A DNA stretch of 64,000 nt from Phoronis australis (lineage: Eukaryota > Phoronida > Phoronidae). The stretch is taken from the NCBI GenBank assembly GCA_002633005.1, contig NMRA01000235.1:409806-473805 (forward strand), written 5' to 3'. Positions 22,756 through 35,085 of this stretch are shown here, one piece after another. Within the stretch, counting starts at the first letter, position 1. The number at the start of each line of letters is the position of its first letter. The notes beneath the pieces are model-generated. The model was not told where the DNA came from. It was given only the letters and a program-made list of their open reading frames with translations, and ran no database searches. Made by a program: the position numbers and the translations under genes.

Positions 22756-25700
22756 GTAGTATATGTCATTGGTTATTAATTTAATGCTAGATACGACCGC
22801 AATCATTGGAAAACATGTATTGGTCATTTCTATAATGAACCTGTGTCCAAAAATTTTTCCAGGTGTCTTTTTGGAAACAAAAACTGCCGGAAACTTGTAT
22901 TGTTACACGGATATCTGTCGGTAACTTTGCTACTGTTTTTAAAATAGCCTGACAACACTTCCGCTGACAACAGTACTTGTAACTTTATGGCAGGACCTTT
23001 TAAAGACAAGTAATGAAAATGAAAGCATTTGCTATCCAGCCCATTCTTCAGTTGTCCTTGACGTGCGCGTTGAGTCCTAAAGAACCTTGTGTGTTTAATT
23101 GTATGATTTTTTCCGAAATGCCCACATAGGAGCTTTATGCAAGCAGACGCTCTTTCTGAATTTCCAGGTAAAAAGAAGGTGGCTTCATTAATTTAAAAAT
23201 GTGACTTTTGAATAAGAGCGTGCGTCGTACAAATGGAATCAATATTCAGGATGCGTCCAGTGCCAGATTGGCATTTGTTCCAGACAGCGTCAATTTCCAC
23301 CATTGACCATCAAAGTAGAATCTACACATATTGGTTACGTAGGTAGACCAAGTCTAATCTTCTCAACTCTCCATGGAGTATATTCCAGCCATTGCCCTCA
23401 GCAGGTGTCCATCAGAAGTAGTTGGAACCACACGCCGTGCGTAAAATGCTTTAATCCCGACGAACGTCCAGACATACATGTATGTTCGAAGTCGAGCAGG
23501 CCACGCTCCTTAGGACAGCGTTTCTTGAAACGATGCGCATGACTCACGACCAAAACTTTGCTCAGTTTAAGACGAAAATGTGGGCCCTGTTAAGAATGAA
23601 TACAAAAACTCCGAAGACTTTTTATGAAAAAAGGGTTTTTTCCTTGAAACTAAGTAGTTTTTTTACATCTGTTGTCTGTTGAGTGAAATAAAGTTTCAAG
23701 AACAATTTTGTCATGAAAATATAAAAAAGAATTGTATTGACAATATTTAGATTGTAGACAATTATAAATTTCTCAAGAAAATATGTTGCTCTATAGTTTA
23801 CAGTAACGGTAGTCGTAGATTTCGGCTTTTAGACCTTAGCAGGCTAACCTTCTGTGTTAGCTTAGATTTCGGTCTTAATTTTCGTCTTTTAGAAATTTTA
23901 TAAAAGAAGCTATTACACATTGGCAGATGTTAGTCTCAGTTTTGACAGAAAACAGTTTTATGAAGCGGCCCTGTGGTCGATGTGTTAGTTACTTTGGGAT
24001 GCACATTTACGTCAATCGTTACCAAGTTCGGGATAACTTCTTTCCAGAATTTTGGCATTTTCCTTAACAGGTGTCTACAATATAATGTGATGCCACAACA
24101 TCAATAGCTACCTAGTACCCTGTAAGGTAAGGTTCCTCACAGCAAGTGCCCGCGCCATCTTAATTTGTTTATTTTCCAGTTTTCGCATTTAACTGGAAAG
24201 AGGTAATGGTCTCACAAAAGATTTAAAATTTCAAGTGTTTCCACCTCTGAGATTCAGTACTCCAGCTCTTTCAGAAGACGAATCTGATCCCGTATGTAGC
24301 CGAGGCCGTGTTCTATTCGATCAAAGGGTGTTGCCGCAAGGAGGCACTGCACAAGTTCTATTGTACACACACGCAGTCAATGAGCGGTGGCAAAATTTGT
24401 AGTAAGAGTAGTTGCGGAGTAATTTACTTTTCCCCTTAAGCCAACATTCATTTAATTACTAATTTAAGATTAATGGATGATCATAATTTCAAAATTAGGA
24501 AATAATGCAGTTTAACAGGTAAAAGACTAGGAGAGCTTATGGATAATAGTTATACACAAACCAGTTGCGAATAGTGCACTCAAATTCGTAACTTTCAAAA
24601 CAATTGTTCTCAGTCGTTCTTTTTCGGGATGCGTGAAAGTTTGTTGTTGGTGTTGGATATGAAGTATTGCAGAAATAGCTTAAAATTTTCAGCTTTGAAT
24701 ACCACCTGTGTGTTGGCATCCTTTGAGTGGCTTGTGGGGTATCATGGTTGCTTTACCTGTCATCGAATTTTTTTAACAAAATCCCAATATACCTTACAAT
24801 TTTTGGAGACATTGTTAGGTCGAAGATAATTTATATTTTAGATTTGTTTTGTCATTTTAATTAGTTATTGCATTCTGTTGCACTGTTACTTGTAACACTT
24901 AAACGTCTTACGTGTTATTTGATTTTCTGAACGACCTGTCCAGGTTAATTCCTTTGTTTATTTCTGACTTAATATTGTTGACAAACCACGCTCTATTCTT
25001 GTTTTTATCGTTTTCATACATGATGGGTACTGCAGTCTAGTATGTGGAAGAATGATTGTGTGAATATTGAGACTGTGTCATTCATGTCACCTTTATCTAT
25101 TATTTCACTAAAGCTAATTGTGGTTATGTCGATGCTCAGTTCGTTCATTTTAATGAGTTCGTAATTTCATTTTTTTGCAATGGATTCTTTTGGTGCGTAG
25201 TAGAGTGGGATTGTTGTTTCTATAAGGTGGTGGTATCACAGAAGTGGATTCAAGTAATCGAAGATTGTTTGTACTAAATATGTATCAACGCACGTGTTTA
25301 AAACCAGTGATGTAAATTTAAAACCTCCGAAAACAACCAGTCAATGAGGTGGCAAAATAGAACACTACTAACGATATCTTTCATTATCCCATACGCGTTG
25401 AATCTGTCGATGGAAATACGGCCATGTAATGAAGTTTTCTTTATTCACCTCCCGGACTACTTCAAAACTGTTTAACCTCAGACACCGAAAATTCAAAAGG
25501 TACATGTAGGTCAATGTCGACTCGACAGCCGGTTGGATCATCAAACTTTTGGAAAATAGATTAAAGTAATACAATTATAGCAGTGTAAATAACGCTCACA
25601 TACAACTAGGTTTCAATCTTAACATATGAAATAGTACTGTTAAATATGTCACCGTTCTGTCTCAGTTTTCATTTGCTAAATATTTTATCGTCTGCAACTC

Positions 25701-26657
25701 AAGCACCGATTCCTCGGTAACTAAAATATCGAATATTGTTGTTATTTTACTTTTTTCACGAAACGTAACAAGTTCAATAAAAAGTTACCCTTCATTCTTT
25801 TAAGTAATAAATCCTCACAATTAAAGCTGTTTCTTTTACTAGAGAAAACTTGCAGTCTAACGCGCAAGTACATACATATAGGATGTGATCCGCCACGTGA
25901 ACAGTCTGAGTGAAGCGTTTAAAAAATCTTTGGAAAATGAGAGAAAGTTAGGAATTCGAAGCGTATGGGATAAATACTTTATTCTGCGAAGGTCTCGGTC
26001 TCGGTCGATACGCGGAATGATGGTTTGAAGCAATCTAAAGTTCACCACAAGGTGACAGGTCCATCTGAACCAGTGATGGTTTTTTATCGTGGAATACATG
26101 GAACTGAGATATTGTTTTCCTAATGCACATCTTCTTTAGAGGAAGAACTATAGGTGGTTTCATAATAGGTCACATAGCAATATCACTTTAGCTAAGGTTT
26201 GCCTGAGCAAAATATACCCCACGTTCACGTGAGCTCATTTTGCGGGTCGATAAGAAAGTCTAACCAAATTCAGTTGTCTGCAAGATGGATAGGCTAGACA
26301 TGTCAGTGAAGAATCTTAATAAAGCGGCAACTACAACCCCACGGTGACTTTTATTCAGCAGGTATTCTGCCGGCGTTTTTCATTTTCGGTCGTGTCAACA
26401 TCAATTCTGGCCCCTGAGTTTTAAATCAAGCAATGCTAGGGATTTATTTGATCGTTGTCGTTCCTCAAAACCTCTGTTGTCCTTATTCTATTTCCTGAAT
26501 CCAATATTGAATCATATGTTGTCGGATTTAATTCCACGGGGGATATCCATACAATGGCATTTAATAGTGGATGGTTTCACCAATTCTACGCACATATTTG
26601 GTTCATTTTCTTGTCAAAAGCCCAATCTTGTTCGCAAAATAATAGTGTTTCTTTCAG
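22756..26657 (+). other. Intron 4 of the WSC-kringle gene
   Basis: It is about 3.9 kb and ends at TTTCTTTCAG. From about 25360 to 26100 it holds a block that recurs, diverged, at about 36575-37265 upstream of kringle B2. No further exon could be supported, although a short missed exon is possible. Confidence 0.55.
25360..26100 (+). repeat. Intronic block shared with 36575-37265
   Basis: Shared landmarks in order are TATCCCA, GCG-GTTGAATCTGTCGA, TCGACTCGAC, GCCGGTT-GATCATCAAACTTT, ACTAGAGAAAACTTGCA and GTGAACAGTCT. It indicates that intron sequence was duplicated during growth of the gene, or that both blocks are copies of one mobile element. Confidence 0.65.
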
Positions 26658-26963
26658 AGCGGGCAGTGACGTGCTTGACCAGTCAGTTTGGGCTGAAATA
26701 CAAGGGTAAGTCGTCGTGGAGTTTGTTCGGTAAGCGATGCACACGATGGAGCGACATCTATGAAAGGAACCTTGCGATTGGTGATGACAAAAGCAACAGC
26801 TACGTCAAGAAAACCAGGCCCTTTTACAAAAGAATGAGTACAGAAGACAAGAATACAAACTACTGTAGGAATATCGACTCAGGTGCCAAAGGACCGTGGT
26901 GCTTCACAGACTCCTATTTGCTCACTTGGGATTACTGCTTCATCCCCATTTGCACACACGTTG
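26658..26963 (+). CDS. WSC-kringle gene, exon 5: kringle A
   Basis: This is a 306-bp exon, phase 1 to phase 1, between TTTCTTTCAG| and ACACGTTG|GTAAGA. The protein holds six cysteines in kringle order: VTCLTSQFG, YKGKSSWSLFGKRCTRW, NTNYCRNID, KGPWCFTD, LTWDYCFIPIC. Kringles are triple-disulfide folds used for protein or ligand binding in coagulation, fibrinolysis and signalling proteins. The loop between cysteines 2 and 3 is longer than usual. The anionic D-x-D of lysine-binding kringles is only half present (N-I-D-S-G). It is most similar to the minus-strand exon 59036-59365. Confidence 0.92.
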
Positions 26964-27369
26964 GTAAGAACTCCATCTGCAAAGGTGACCCTACAATTCC
27001 TACCCATCACTAAGGACTAGCAATTCATTCAGGTCAATGATTGCTGTAGCAAAATGTCTTATACAATGTATGTATTTTCATTTTTGAAAGATGAAGTATC
27101 GTAGCACCAGGACGTATGGACTCTTCAAGAGGGGAGATAATGAAGAGAAGACAATTTATATCCATGGACTCGTTGTCCAACACATATCCTAGGAGGTAAA
27201 CACTACCTGCCTATGTGCAGCCTTCAGTCACGTGACACTCAAACTGTTGGAATAAACTCCTTGCATAACTAAAGTTTACACATGCGCAGATGACGTTCAC
27301 CTCCAAGGGTAAATTTGAGGGTACGATAATCCGTTTGCCCTCCATTTGTTACTGTTGTTCCTGGGTTTT

Positions 27370-27432
27370 CTTCAATTTTATTCTCATTCTTATTCTTATT
27401 CTTATTATTATTCTTCTTCTTATTCTTCTTCC
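27370..27432. repeat. TTATTC/TTC pyrimidine microsatellite
   Basis: Imperfect TTATTC and TTCTTC units give a strand-asymmetric polypyrimidine tract just left of the 420-bp tandem repeat. Confidence 0.85.
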
Positions 27433-27703
27433 GACCAACTTTGAGGCTTAATAACTCCAAATTGGGTGCAGGTACGGTCTTTAAATTCAGCATATGACAT
27501 TTGACAGTATATAAATTTTGACTGGTTATATAATCATTTTCCATATTGCACCGAAAGAGGTCGTTTGGTGCAAAGGTCATATAATTTTCAAAATGCTACT
27601 CCTCCTTCAGTTTTAAACCTATCTTTTTCAAATTCGGTGCACAGGTATAAGTCAACATGACAATACTTTTCTAAGTAATCAGGTCATCCAATCTGGTTAA
27701 AAT

Positions 27704-27716
27704 AGGTCAAAGGTCA
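27704..27716 (+). promoter_or_regulatory. DR1 nuclear-receptor-type site, unit 1
   Basis: AGGTCA-A-AGGTCA is the consensus DR1 element bound by RXR heterodimers and HNF4-type receptors. The sequence match is exact; regulatory activity is unproven. Confidence 0.5.
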
Positions 27717-28138
27717 TTAGTTACAAACTAAAATTTTGAGCTAGACACTTCAAATTGACAGGTCTGATTGCCACAGGTAAATCAAATCGGAATCCAAAGT
27801 TTCAGGTTATTTAGTGCAAACATAGGGTCACTAGGTGCTTTTTTCTTCTGAAAATTTGACCTTTTCAATCAACAAGTATTCTGATGTGTCAACCGTTAGA
27901 CAACTGTGATTCTCAGCGTTAAACACATTTTCCTTGGGCTTTGCAATAATTCTCCTAAAGATGCTTAAAATGCACCGGATGAGGTCAATTAGTGCAAAGG
28001 TCATGTAACGTTCAACATGTTATATCTCTTACGTTTTTCAAGGAATTATTTTAAATTTCAGCACACTGGTGTAAGTCAACATGCCAATTGAATACCCTAC
28101 TTTACTTTGCAATAGGCCTAACCAATCAGAAAAAAAAT

Positions 28139-28151
28139 AGGTCAAAGGTCA
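28139..28151 (+). promoter_or_regulatory. DR1 nuclear-receptor-type site, unit 2
   Basis: This is an exact second AGGTCA-A-AGGTCA at the equivalent position of the next tandem unit, retained although neighbouring bases have diverged. Confidence 0.5.
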
Positions 28152-29654
28152 TTGAGTGCAAACTAAAATTTTGAGCTAGAGACTTCAGAATTACGTATCT
28201 GTATACTAAGTGCGATTGAGTTTGAATTCTAAATTTTCAGGTCATTAGGTGCATTTTTCTTCTGAAAGTTTGACCACTTGATTAATCTTGTGTTCTGAAG
28301 TGCTTAAAGTAAAACACCTGTGATTATTAGCATTAACCACACTTTTAATCGAGTTAAAAGTACTCCCTCATCGGGGCTCATAATGCACCGGAAGAGGTCA
28401 ATTAGTGGAAAGGTCATCAAAAAATTAATATGTAATTTCTCCTACAATTTTAAAGAATTCCTTTTCATATTGGTAAACGGGTTGCTGTCAGTAACTTCCC
28501 ATAATAATTCCAGTAATACTTACGCGCAGAGTCCGTTATTGTCACGCCGTGACAATAATCTTTCTAGTTGCAATGTACGTGGATTGGCTATATTTTCAGG
28601 CGATGATCCAAGGGGTCCCGGGATCTGTACCTCCTGCTCAATCTCCGGAAAAAAATCTGCTTTCAAGTAAACAGGTGCTAATGAATTCGATGCTGACTGT
28701 TCGGTATTTTACCCCAAATTAAGTTGGAAATCTTTGAATAATTTCTGTAACATCATCAACTTATAAGTGCACATAATCCATATTATCTTGGATTAGTCAG
28801 AAACGGTTATTGACATTTAAATTCAAACGGGCGCCGGTGACCTAGTTTGATCCCTATATTTTGAATGGTTAAAGCCATGCAACAACTCACGCACTGCGAC
28901 TAAAGTTGAACCCTGGCTAACGCAATCAATAAAATCAAATCATGCAGTTGAACAGTTCTTGGATCCTACACGTGGGTATAAATTGGTGCCAAAAGCCAGG
29001 TGGGAATGTTTTGGCTATAACATAATCATGGATAAACGAAATCAACTTAATGTTGATTGCTTTTTTAAAAGATGACAACGACGTCGACATCTGAAAAAGC
29101 ATCAACTGTGTTGTTTGGGGAGATAAGGATATGTCAGTTGCTGATGAAACATGGGGTACGACGTCTTCAAATGCAGAAAATTCGTCGACTTTGCCAGATC
29201 TTTAAAAGCTCAAAATGAACCAGATGAAGTAGTGGACGCAAGAAATTGCGATTTTGTAATGATTAACACAGATTACATAAAGGACCAGGAAGTCAATAGA
29301 ATTATTGATATCCATTTTATTCAGATATCCCAGTTTGTAAACGGAGTGCCCAAAAGCATCAAATTAATTATGAGTTGTTTGGAAACCTTCCCATGACTAG
29401 TATGCTCTGAGAGACAAAATGGTGGTTACTGTCACCGTGTGTACTCTTCGCCACTCGAGCAAGCAGTCGCGGTTTTCAGTTAAAAGTTTTCGTTGGGAAA
29501 CCTGTTGCCGACTTCATCAGAGCCCTGGGAAAAGACGGCGTTTTGCCAAGTCACGAATTAAACTAGTTTCACAAATACATGTATGCTGTTCCCACCTACA
29601 CTGGGATAGTGTAAAGTTATGAAAATCGTGTAAAAGGGTTTGATGTGTTCATTC

Positions 29655-29961
29655 AAAAGGAGCAGCAGCGACAATATTATAACAACAAACTAGTAGCAGC
29701 GTCATTATTATAACAACAAAGGAGAAGCAACGTCAATATTATAACAACAAAGGAGCAGCAGCGTCAATATTATAACAACAAATGAGCATCAGCGTCAATA
29801 TTATAACAAAAGAGCAGCAGCGTCAATATTATAACAACAAAGGAGCATCAGCGTCAATATTATAACAAAGGAGAAGCAGCGTCAATATTATAACAACAAA
29901 GGAGCACCAGCGGCAATATTATAACAACAAAGGAGCAGCAGCGTCAGTATTATAACAACAA
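29655..29961. repeat. 31-bp minisatellite, about ten units
   Basis: The unit is built from AAAGGAGCAGCAGCGTCAAT followed by ATTATAACAAC. Two units lack the final three bases (28 bp). Variation is mostly in the GCAGCAGC part. The repeat has no stable open frame across units and lies in intron 5. Confidence 0.95.
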
Positions 29962-32900
29962 AGAAGCCCTTGTGAGCATAATTTAATGCATCGTAAATGT
30001 GGATCAGAAAGGATTAGAGCACTGAGTGGGAAACGGCATGGCCTCACACTTGAAAGCATTTTCGAATAGTTGACCGGCAAGTGCGAAGTATCTCTCAAAA
30101 GATCTCGACATTTTAGACATACTAGTTGACGTTGTACGTGAATCCGTTTCCCCAAATATCACAGACGAACAATGTCAATTTTAGCATAATGGCTGACAAA
30201 CTTTCATACGACGTGATAAGCTAACACATTCTGTCTTTGTTGGAAAGGTTTCCAGAATAGAGTTCAGGTACAGTCTTTACGTATTCACGTAGTACTACCT
30301 ATCCATGGATGGCGGAACGCATTCATAAGACTATTCGTAAAAAAATTCGCGAGTTTAATCTCCATCGAAAAACGTATGTGGCCAATCCTGAGACTGCACT
30401 GAGGTTCCTCTTATATTATGTGCAGCTTGCACAAGTCACAATCTAATTTTTCTTATTTCTCCTTCATCAAGCCTCCCCCAAATAACAACCTGTGTCACAG
30501 CCGTTAACGAAGCGTTCCAGTTTTTCAAAATTTTGCTGACAAGACCGGCATTTGTCATGGACATGACTGCAAGAAAATTGATTAATCGAAGCTTCAAGAC
30601 CTTCTCGAAAAGTTTGGTAGAAAGACGCAATTGACAATTTCATCAAGGCGCGTCCATGAGTGCATTGAATGAAGAAAGGTGGAGTGGGAGTGCTGAAGTT
30701 GAACCAAAGCTCAAGGAATCTTGGCAAATGTCGCAAATTTCGAAACAAGTGTTTCATTCGTTGTACTCGGGAATGTATTGTATACGTTAGAGCAGTGACA
30801 TATGGATGTCAACGCTGAGTAGTCATCCGTTGGAAATGTCAAGTCGGATCCGCAAACCAACATAAAAATAGAAAAAAATAGGTAAATTAGAACTCCGACG
30901 TAAAGAAGTTTGCTGATCACTTTGGTGCAGAACAGCGTGCTCCTCGTACAAAAGTCAGGAGCACGTACAAGCAACAGATCCACCTAGTAGTCCTAACAAG
31001 TACTGCAAACGAGCATCTGTAATTCCTTTTATAGATGACGCCAATATTAAGCTATCAAGGCGATTTCCCGATCATTCAACGTCAGTTGCATATGCTTTTA
31101 TGTCACATCTCGACTTGCATTCAACAACAATCAATTAACCAATGGCGAATATAGTTCGATTGTCAAAAGTGTGCCTGACTTCAAGCAGTACCTACATGTA
31201 CGGCACTACAAAAACCTCGTGATTAATCTCGAGATATGGCAGGCAAGATGAAAGGATGGCAAAGATTAGTCAGGTTCACTGATTTCAAAAACTATTCAAA
31301 AAACAGATGCCAAATATTCACGTGTTGTTACAGATGGGATGTGTGATTTCTGTCACTAGCTGAAAAGCGGAGTGGTGATAATCTACTGTTCGTTGAATAA
31401 AAACACGTTGAGGAAAACGATGACTGAAAGCCGATTAAGTTCCCTCGTGCTGTTTAATAGTTGTCGCACTTAAATAAAAAAGGATTTGCATGATCCGTCA
31501 ATTGGATGCAGCTTCATTGTTAGAAAGTCTCGTAGTTGAGTTCGGCGTTGTATGAGAAAAAATTGCTTGGTAGGTAGAGTTCAATATGTTTTACAAGATA
31601 GCTTGCGCTGAACTCACAGTTTTATTTTAGGGGTGCTACCGGCAAGTCTTTTCTTTATCATTTACATCGCCCTGGATACCGCAGGAATACAAGGGCGATA
31701 GTACTGCACATCCCCACAAAAGTTACAAATTTCAAAATACAAGAAGTAAAATCAAACGAAACATGCGTATATGCACATGGAGTTATAATTAAATGATACC
31801 ATACAGTAAGTCTGGAGACGATTCAGTCAAGGTAATTTTAAACAAATCGATGAAAATCTATCGAGTTTCTCTTACCGGGTGCCATTTTGATGACGTTACG
31901 TGAACTCACGCATGTAGATGAATATAAAGTCCAAGAGATAAAATCTTACCAGTTTCACCTGATATCGTCCCATGCAACACAGACATTGTAAGTGTCACGC
32001 GCCAGCGTCACGCTCTTTACTTAGCCTTTGCCCTACTCACGTGAGAGTTGGAATATTTTGTGGTTATCACGCACGTGGTGAAAAAGTTAACGATGACCAA
32101 AAAGTGGTGTTGGAATTCTTCACCAAAGTCACCTTTATTCTAGTAACTAAGCTTCATCGAAGATATGTGTAGAAGTAGAAAGGAGCACTGAAGAAAGTAA
32201 GCGCTTTTTAAGTCACAGTTTTAAGTGTAGATTGTATTTTTGACGCGGATTTGGCCTACCACCCGTTTAAAATACACGGGACATGGAAAGTGATGTAGCC
32301 CCTAACCGGCCAGCCGAGGGGCCACGCGTTGCCTAGCCTTTTCTTTGGTGTAAAACGTCACGAACCTGCATTGATTCAAGACTGCGTTGGGTCTAACCAC
32401 AAAACACTACAATAACAGTAAGTGCAGACATTGGTGCGTTGTCAGGAGGATGGGAACATGGACTCCACTGGGTAAAATCCTGAATCCGTGACTGTTATTT
32501 CTTTGTTCTTTTATGCACATGTAGCCTAGGGTTCAGTGACCATGGTTACGGTGCGTGACTGTTTGCAAATCTTTGACACTTTTTAAACTGGAAATTAAGT
32601 ACGCCATTGAGCTATATTTTTGTTACTGAATCAGCCAATGACTTTCTTTTTAGAATTGGAAGGTGCAAACCGTTAACTCTAGGCTTACGGTATGGACGCT
32701 CGCTAGCTCACAACTTGCGAATTCTGAGAGGCACTGGCGATGGTAGAACTAAGTCCATTCGCAAATTTAGCGAAAGTTTTTGCAGCTTGACAATAAAAAT
32801 TAATTTCGGGAAACCTGCCTGCGTGCTACTCACAGTCAGCTCGAATTAAGTGGCTCCGAAAACGACATTCCTATTTCGATTCCGAGTTCTAAAATACCAT

Positions 32901-33289
32901 GCGGATTTTTCATTTCGTGTCCACCACTCGCCTGAAACCATACTTTTACGGCAACGAAATGTTCAATTGTGTACGGGGATATCTCATGTATTTCATTGGT
33001 ACATGTAAGGGCTATTTAGTCGGCGGCCGAAAGAAATTAAAGTAAAACAGATGTCACGATTTAGCTTTATGACGCAAGCCACAAGTTATATTAATGTATC
33101 TAGACGTAAATGTCTTGCTCATTAAAATTCCCACCAGGGGATAGAGGAGGAATCCTTATCCAATTTCTAGTTTAGAATCAATGAAATGCGTAACCCAAGA
33201 TAGGGACAACAACTGTCCATGAAATGCGAATGTGGCAGGCGTACCCCAGCTGTAAACCCGCGATAGGGGAACACATCCACATTTTTGGT

Positions 33290-34495
33290 CCACATCAGAC
33301 CCCCGCCGTAATCCGAAGACAGGGAGAAAAGGATTGGCTGATAATTTTTGAATAGGGATAAAAGTTTTCAATTGCTTTAGCCATTTTGGCTAATAGCATT
33401 AAAGGTCTAGCGCAAGCCTAGTAACCGGCCGAATTAAATTAATTGACAACATGTCCACTATGTATTCATAAACAAGCGTACTCCTTTCAATTCTCTGACC
33501 CAGGGAACATGGACGAAAACATCAAAATAATCTGACAGCAGAGTTTGCTACGTAAGTTATTAGGAAACAGAATTTTGCATAATGGTGGCCTTCGTTTGCA
33601 TTATTTAAAATGTTCAAGGATTGCGATAGATCACCTTCTGAATTGTAATCATGTGTCCCATTTTGGGTAACGAAAATAGGAAAGAACAATATTTCGGCGA
33701 GTAAATTTCAGAGTAATGTTGACGTTCACCGTAAAAATAGGACGAGTAATCAAGTGGCATTCCAATACCTGACCTTTAACCTGTACCATACCAAAGTCAA
33801 ACTAAGTTGAAATGTATGGGCTCACGTTGGCGATGTCCGTATTGCATTTTCTCAATGGCTGTTATGTTATCATAGCTTAACTGGATATCATTAGCTAACT
33901 AACTTATATGCACCAATCCAAAAGAGCATTTTCTTTATATTTGAAAAATATTTGAATAAATGAAAATTCACAAATCTGCTGCTATTGTACTAAACCATAT
34001 GCATTGCAAACAGTGATATAAAGCAACTATTAAACGCTAAACTCTACTTCTTTGTTACGCAGCTTAATATATTCTCGTTCGCAACATCCCCGTGTATACA
34101 AATGCAAATGACTTGATACATGTGAACTAGTCCACGTGCAACATGATATACGTTCGTTGAATACAGATACCTTTAACAACGTATTACATTTGTGCTAATT
34201 TACACTACTTCAGTAGGCGAATTAACCTGCAGAAATACCGAGTTGGGACATGACTATGAAGGATCGAAATCAACCACGCAGAAGGCGTTGACATGTAGAG
34301 TGTGGTCGAGTAATGATGTGCTCGAAAGATTGATGAAGAATCCGAAAGCTGAGGCGGGTTTTGACCGGATGCCATATTCCGTGCAGACATCTAACTTTTG
34401 CCGTAACCCAGACGACTCTCCGGGTGGTCCCTGGTGCTACATAGAAGGGAAGTTCCCGGAGAGGGATTATTGTGGCATCCCGTTTTGCAAAGAAA
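33290..34495 (+). repeat. Segmental duplication unit 1 (carries kringle B1)
   Basis: Blocks here match 36150-37718 in the same order, including the intron stretch with AACATCAAAATAA, the CAACGT-TTACATTTGTGCTAA run-up to the acceptor, and the exon. The unit-2 side has extra sequence at 36575-37300. Confidence 0.75.
34214..34495 (+). CDS. WSC-kringle gene, exon 6: kringle B1
   Basis: The 282-bp exon is phase 1 to phase 1, between CACTACTTCAG| and GCAAAGAAA|GTACGT. The protein contains ELTCRNTELGHDYEGSKSTT, LTCRVWSSND, SNFCRNPDDSPGGPWCYIEG and DYCGIPFC. All six kringle cysteines and the G-x3-Y-x-G-x4-T signature are present. The usual Gly before cysteine 2 is Ala in B1. The D-x-D lysine-site motif reads D-D-S, so classical lysine binding is doubtful. 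Nearest relative in the window is kringle B2, then the minus-strand B'. Reading on past the donor gives a spurious longer frame into the intron. Confidence 0.93.
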
Positions 34496-34509
34496 GTACG
34501 TCACTTTTA

Positions 34510-35084
34510 ACTGTTATTTTGCTATTCTCGGACAGTTTATGGAGTGCTAACTCCAATCTTCCGGTCACTGAGTCTGCGCCGCGCATGCGTGAGATTTGTT
34601 TGCATTCATTTGTTCTGGTGTATATAATAGCAAAGTATATACCCTCATTAGCACTTTTCGCAACTCCGCCGTTTTTCAGCCGAAGTGCACAAGCATCACA
34701 TCATTTGAAAGACCTTTCTCTGTTCTAGATGATCATTTCTAAACCAAACGATAAACAATATAATTCGAAAAAAAAATTGAAAATTAATTAATAATTCGCT
34801 TACTGACTGTTTTGAAAATGCTCTTTGATCCTAAAAACCTGCATCTAGAGTGTAACAAAAATGGAAAAAATAACAGCGTAAATGATCCAGATCGCTTTTA
34901 TAAATGATTAAGCGAGCCATTAGGGAAGTATTTATATAATATTTCTACCTTGTAAGTACGGTGGTTTTAGAATCCCCCACACTTGCTGTGAATGATCTAG
35001 TCAAGCAGTCATCCAAAACTATACATTGGACTTAATTGTGCCGTTTTATACAATTACATGTCCAGTAAAAATTCAGAATGCAGT
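34510..35084 (+). repeat. First copy of a 575-bp direct duplicate (assembly join)
   Basis: It starts ACTGTTATTTTGCTATTCTC and ends GAATGCAGT immediately before the N at 35085. Copy 2 has the same length and at least two substitutions. It lies in intron 6. Confidence 0.9.
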
Positions 35085-35085
35085 N
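35085..35085. other. Single-base assembly gap
   Basis: One N separates two 575-bp near-identical copies, indicating unmerged overlapping contig ends. Confidence 0.92.

Larger units (their letters stand above)
27547..28490 (+). repeat. Decayed ~420-bp tandem repeat with AGGTCA direct repeats
   Basis: Units start with GCACCG-A-GAGGTC at 27547, 27971 and 28385; the third is partial. Each full unit includes TAAGTCAACATG, AACTAAAATTTTGAGCTAGA, and TTTTTCTTCTGAAA-TTTGACC. AGGTCAAAGGTCA, a perfect direct repeat with one-base spacing (DR1), occurs at 27704-27716 and 28139-28151, and further single AGGTCA half-sites recur around them. Confidence 0.85.
26964..34213 (+). other. Intron 5 of the WSC-kringle gene
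   Basis: It is about 7.2 kb, from GTAAGAACTCC to CACTACTTCAG. It contains the AGGTCA-rich tandem repeat, a pyrimidine-rich microsatellite (27370-27432) and the 31-bp minisatellite. Nothing coding is supported in the rest. Confidence 0.55.

Noticed and set aside
26477-27013. 178-codon frame with a hydrophobic N-terminus upstream of kringle A
   Set aside because: The upstream part is intron; the acceptor TTTCTTTCAG at 26657 fixes the exon start and agrees with phase 1 from exon 4.
29151-29396. 81-codon plus-strand frame
   Set aside because: No recognised domain, no supporting splice sites, and it lies within intron 5 of the kringle gene.
29655-29961. Possible CRISPR array
   Set aside because: Units are contiguous with no unique spacers, and the window is animal DNA; it is a minisatellite.
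30436-30983. Overlapping minus-strand frames of 64-96 codons
   Set aside because: Three mutually overlapping frames without domain signatures; most likely chance or a heavily decayed element.
34192-34728. 178-codon frame starting before kringle B1 and running past it
   Set aside because: The true exon is 34214-34495, set by acceptor and donor in phase 1; the rest is intron read-through, part of which is the 575-bp assembly duplicate.
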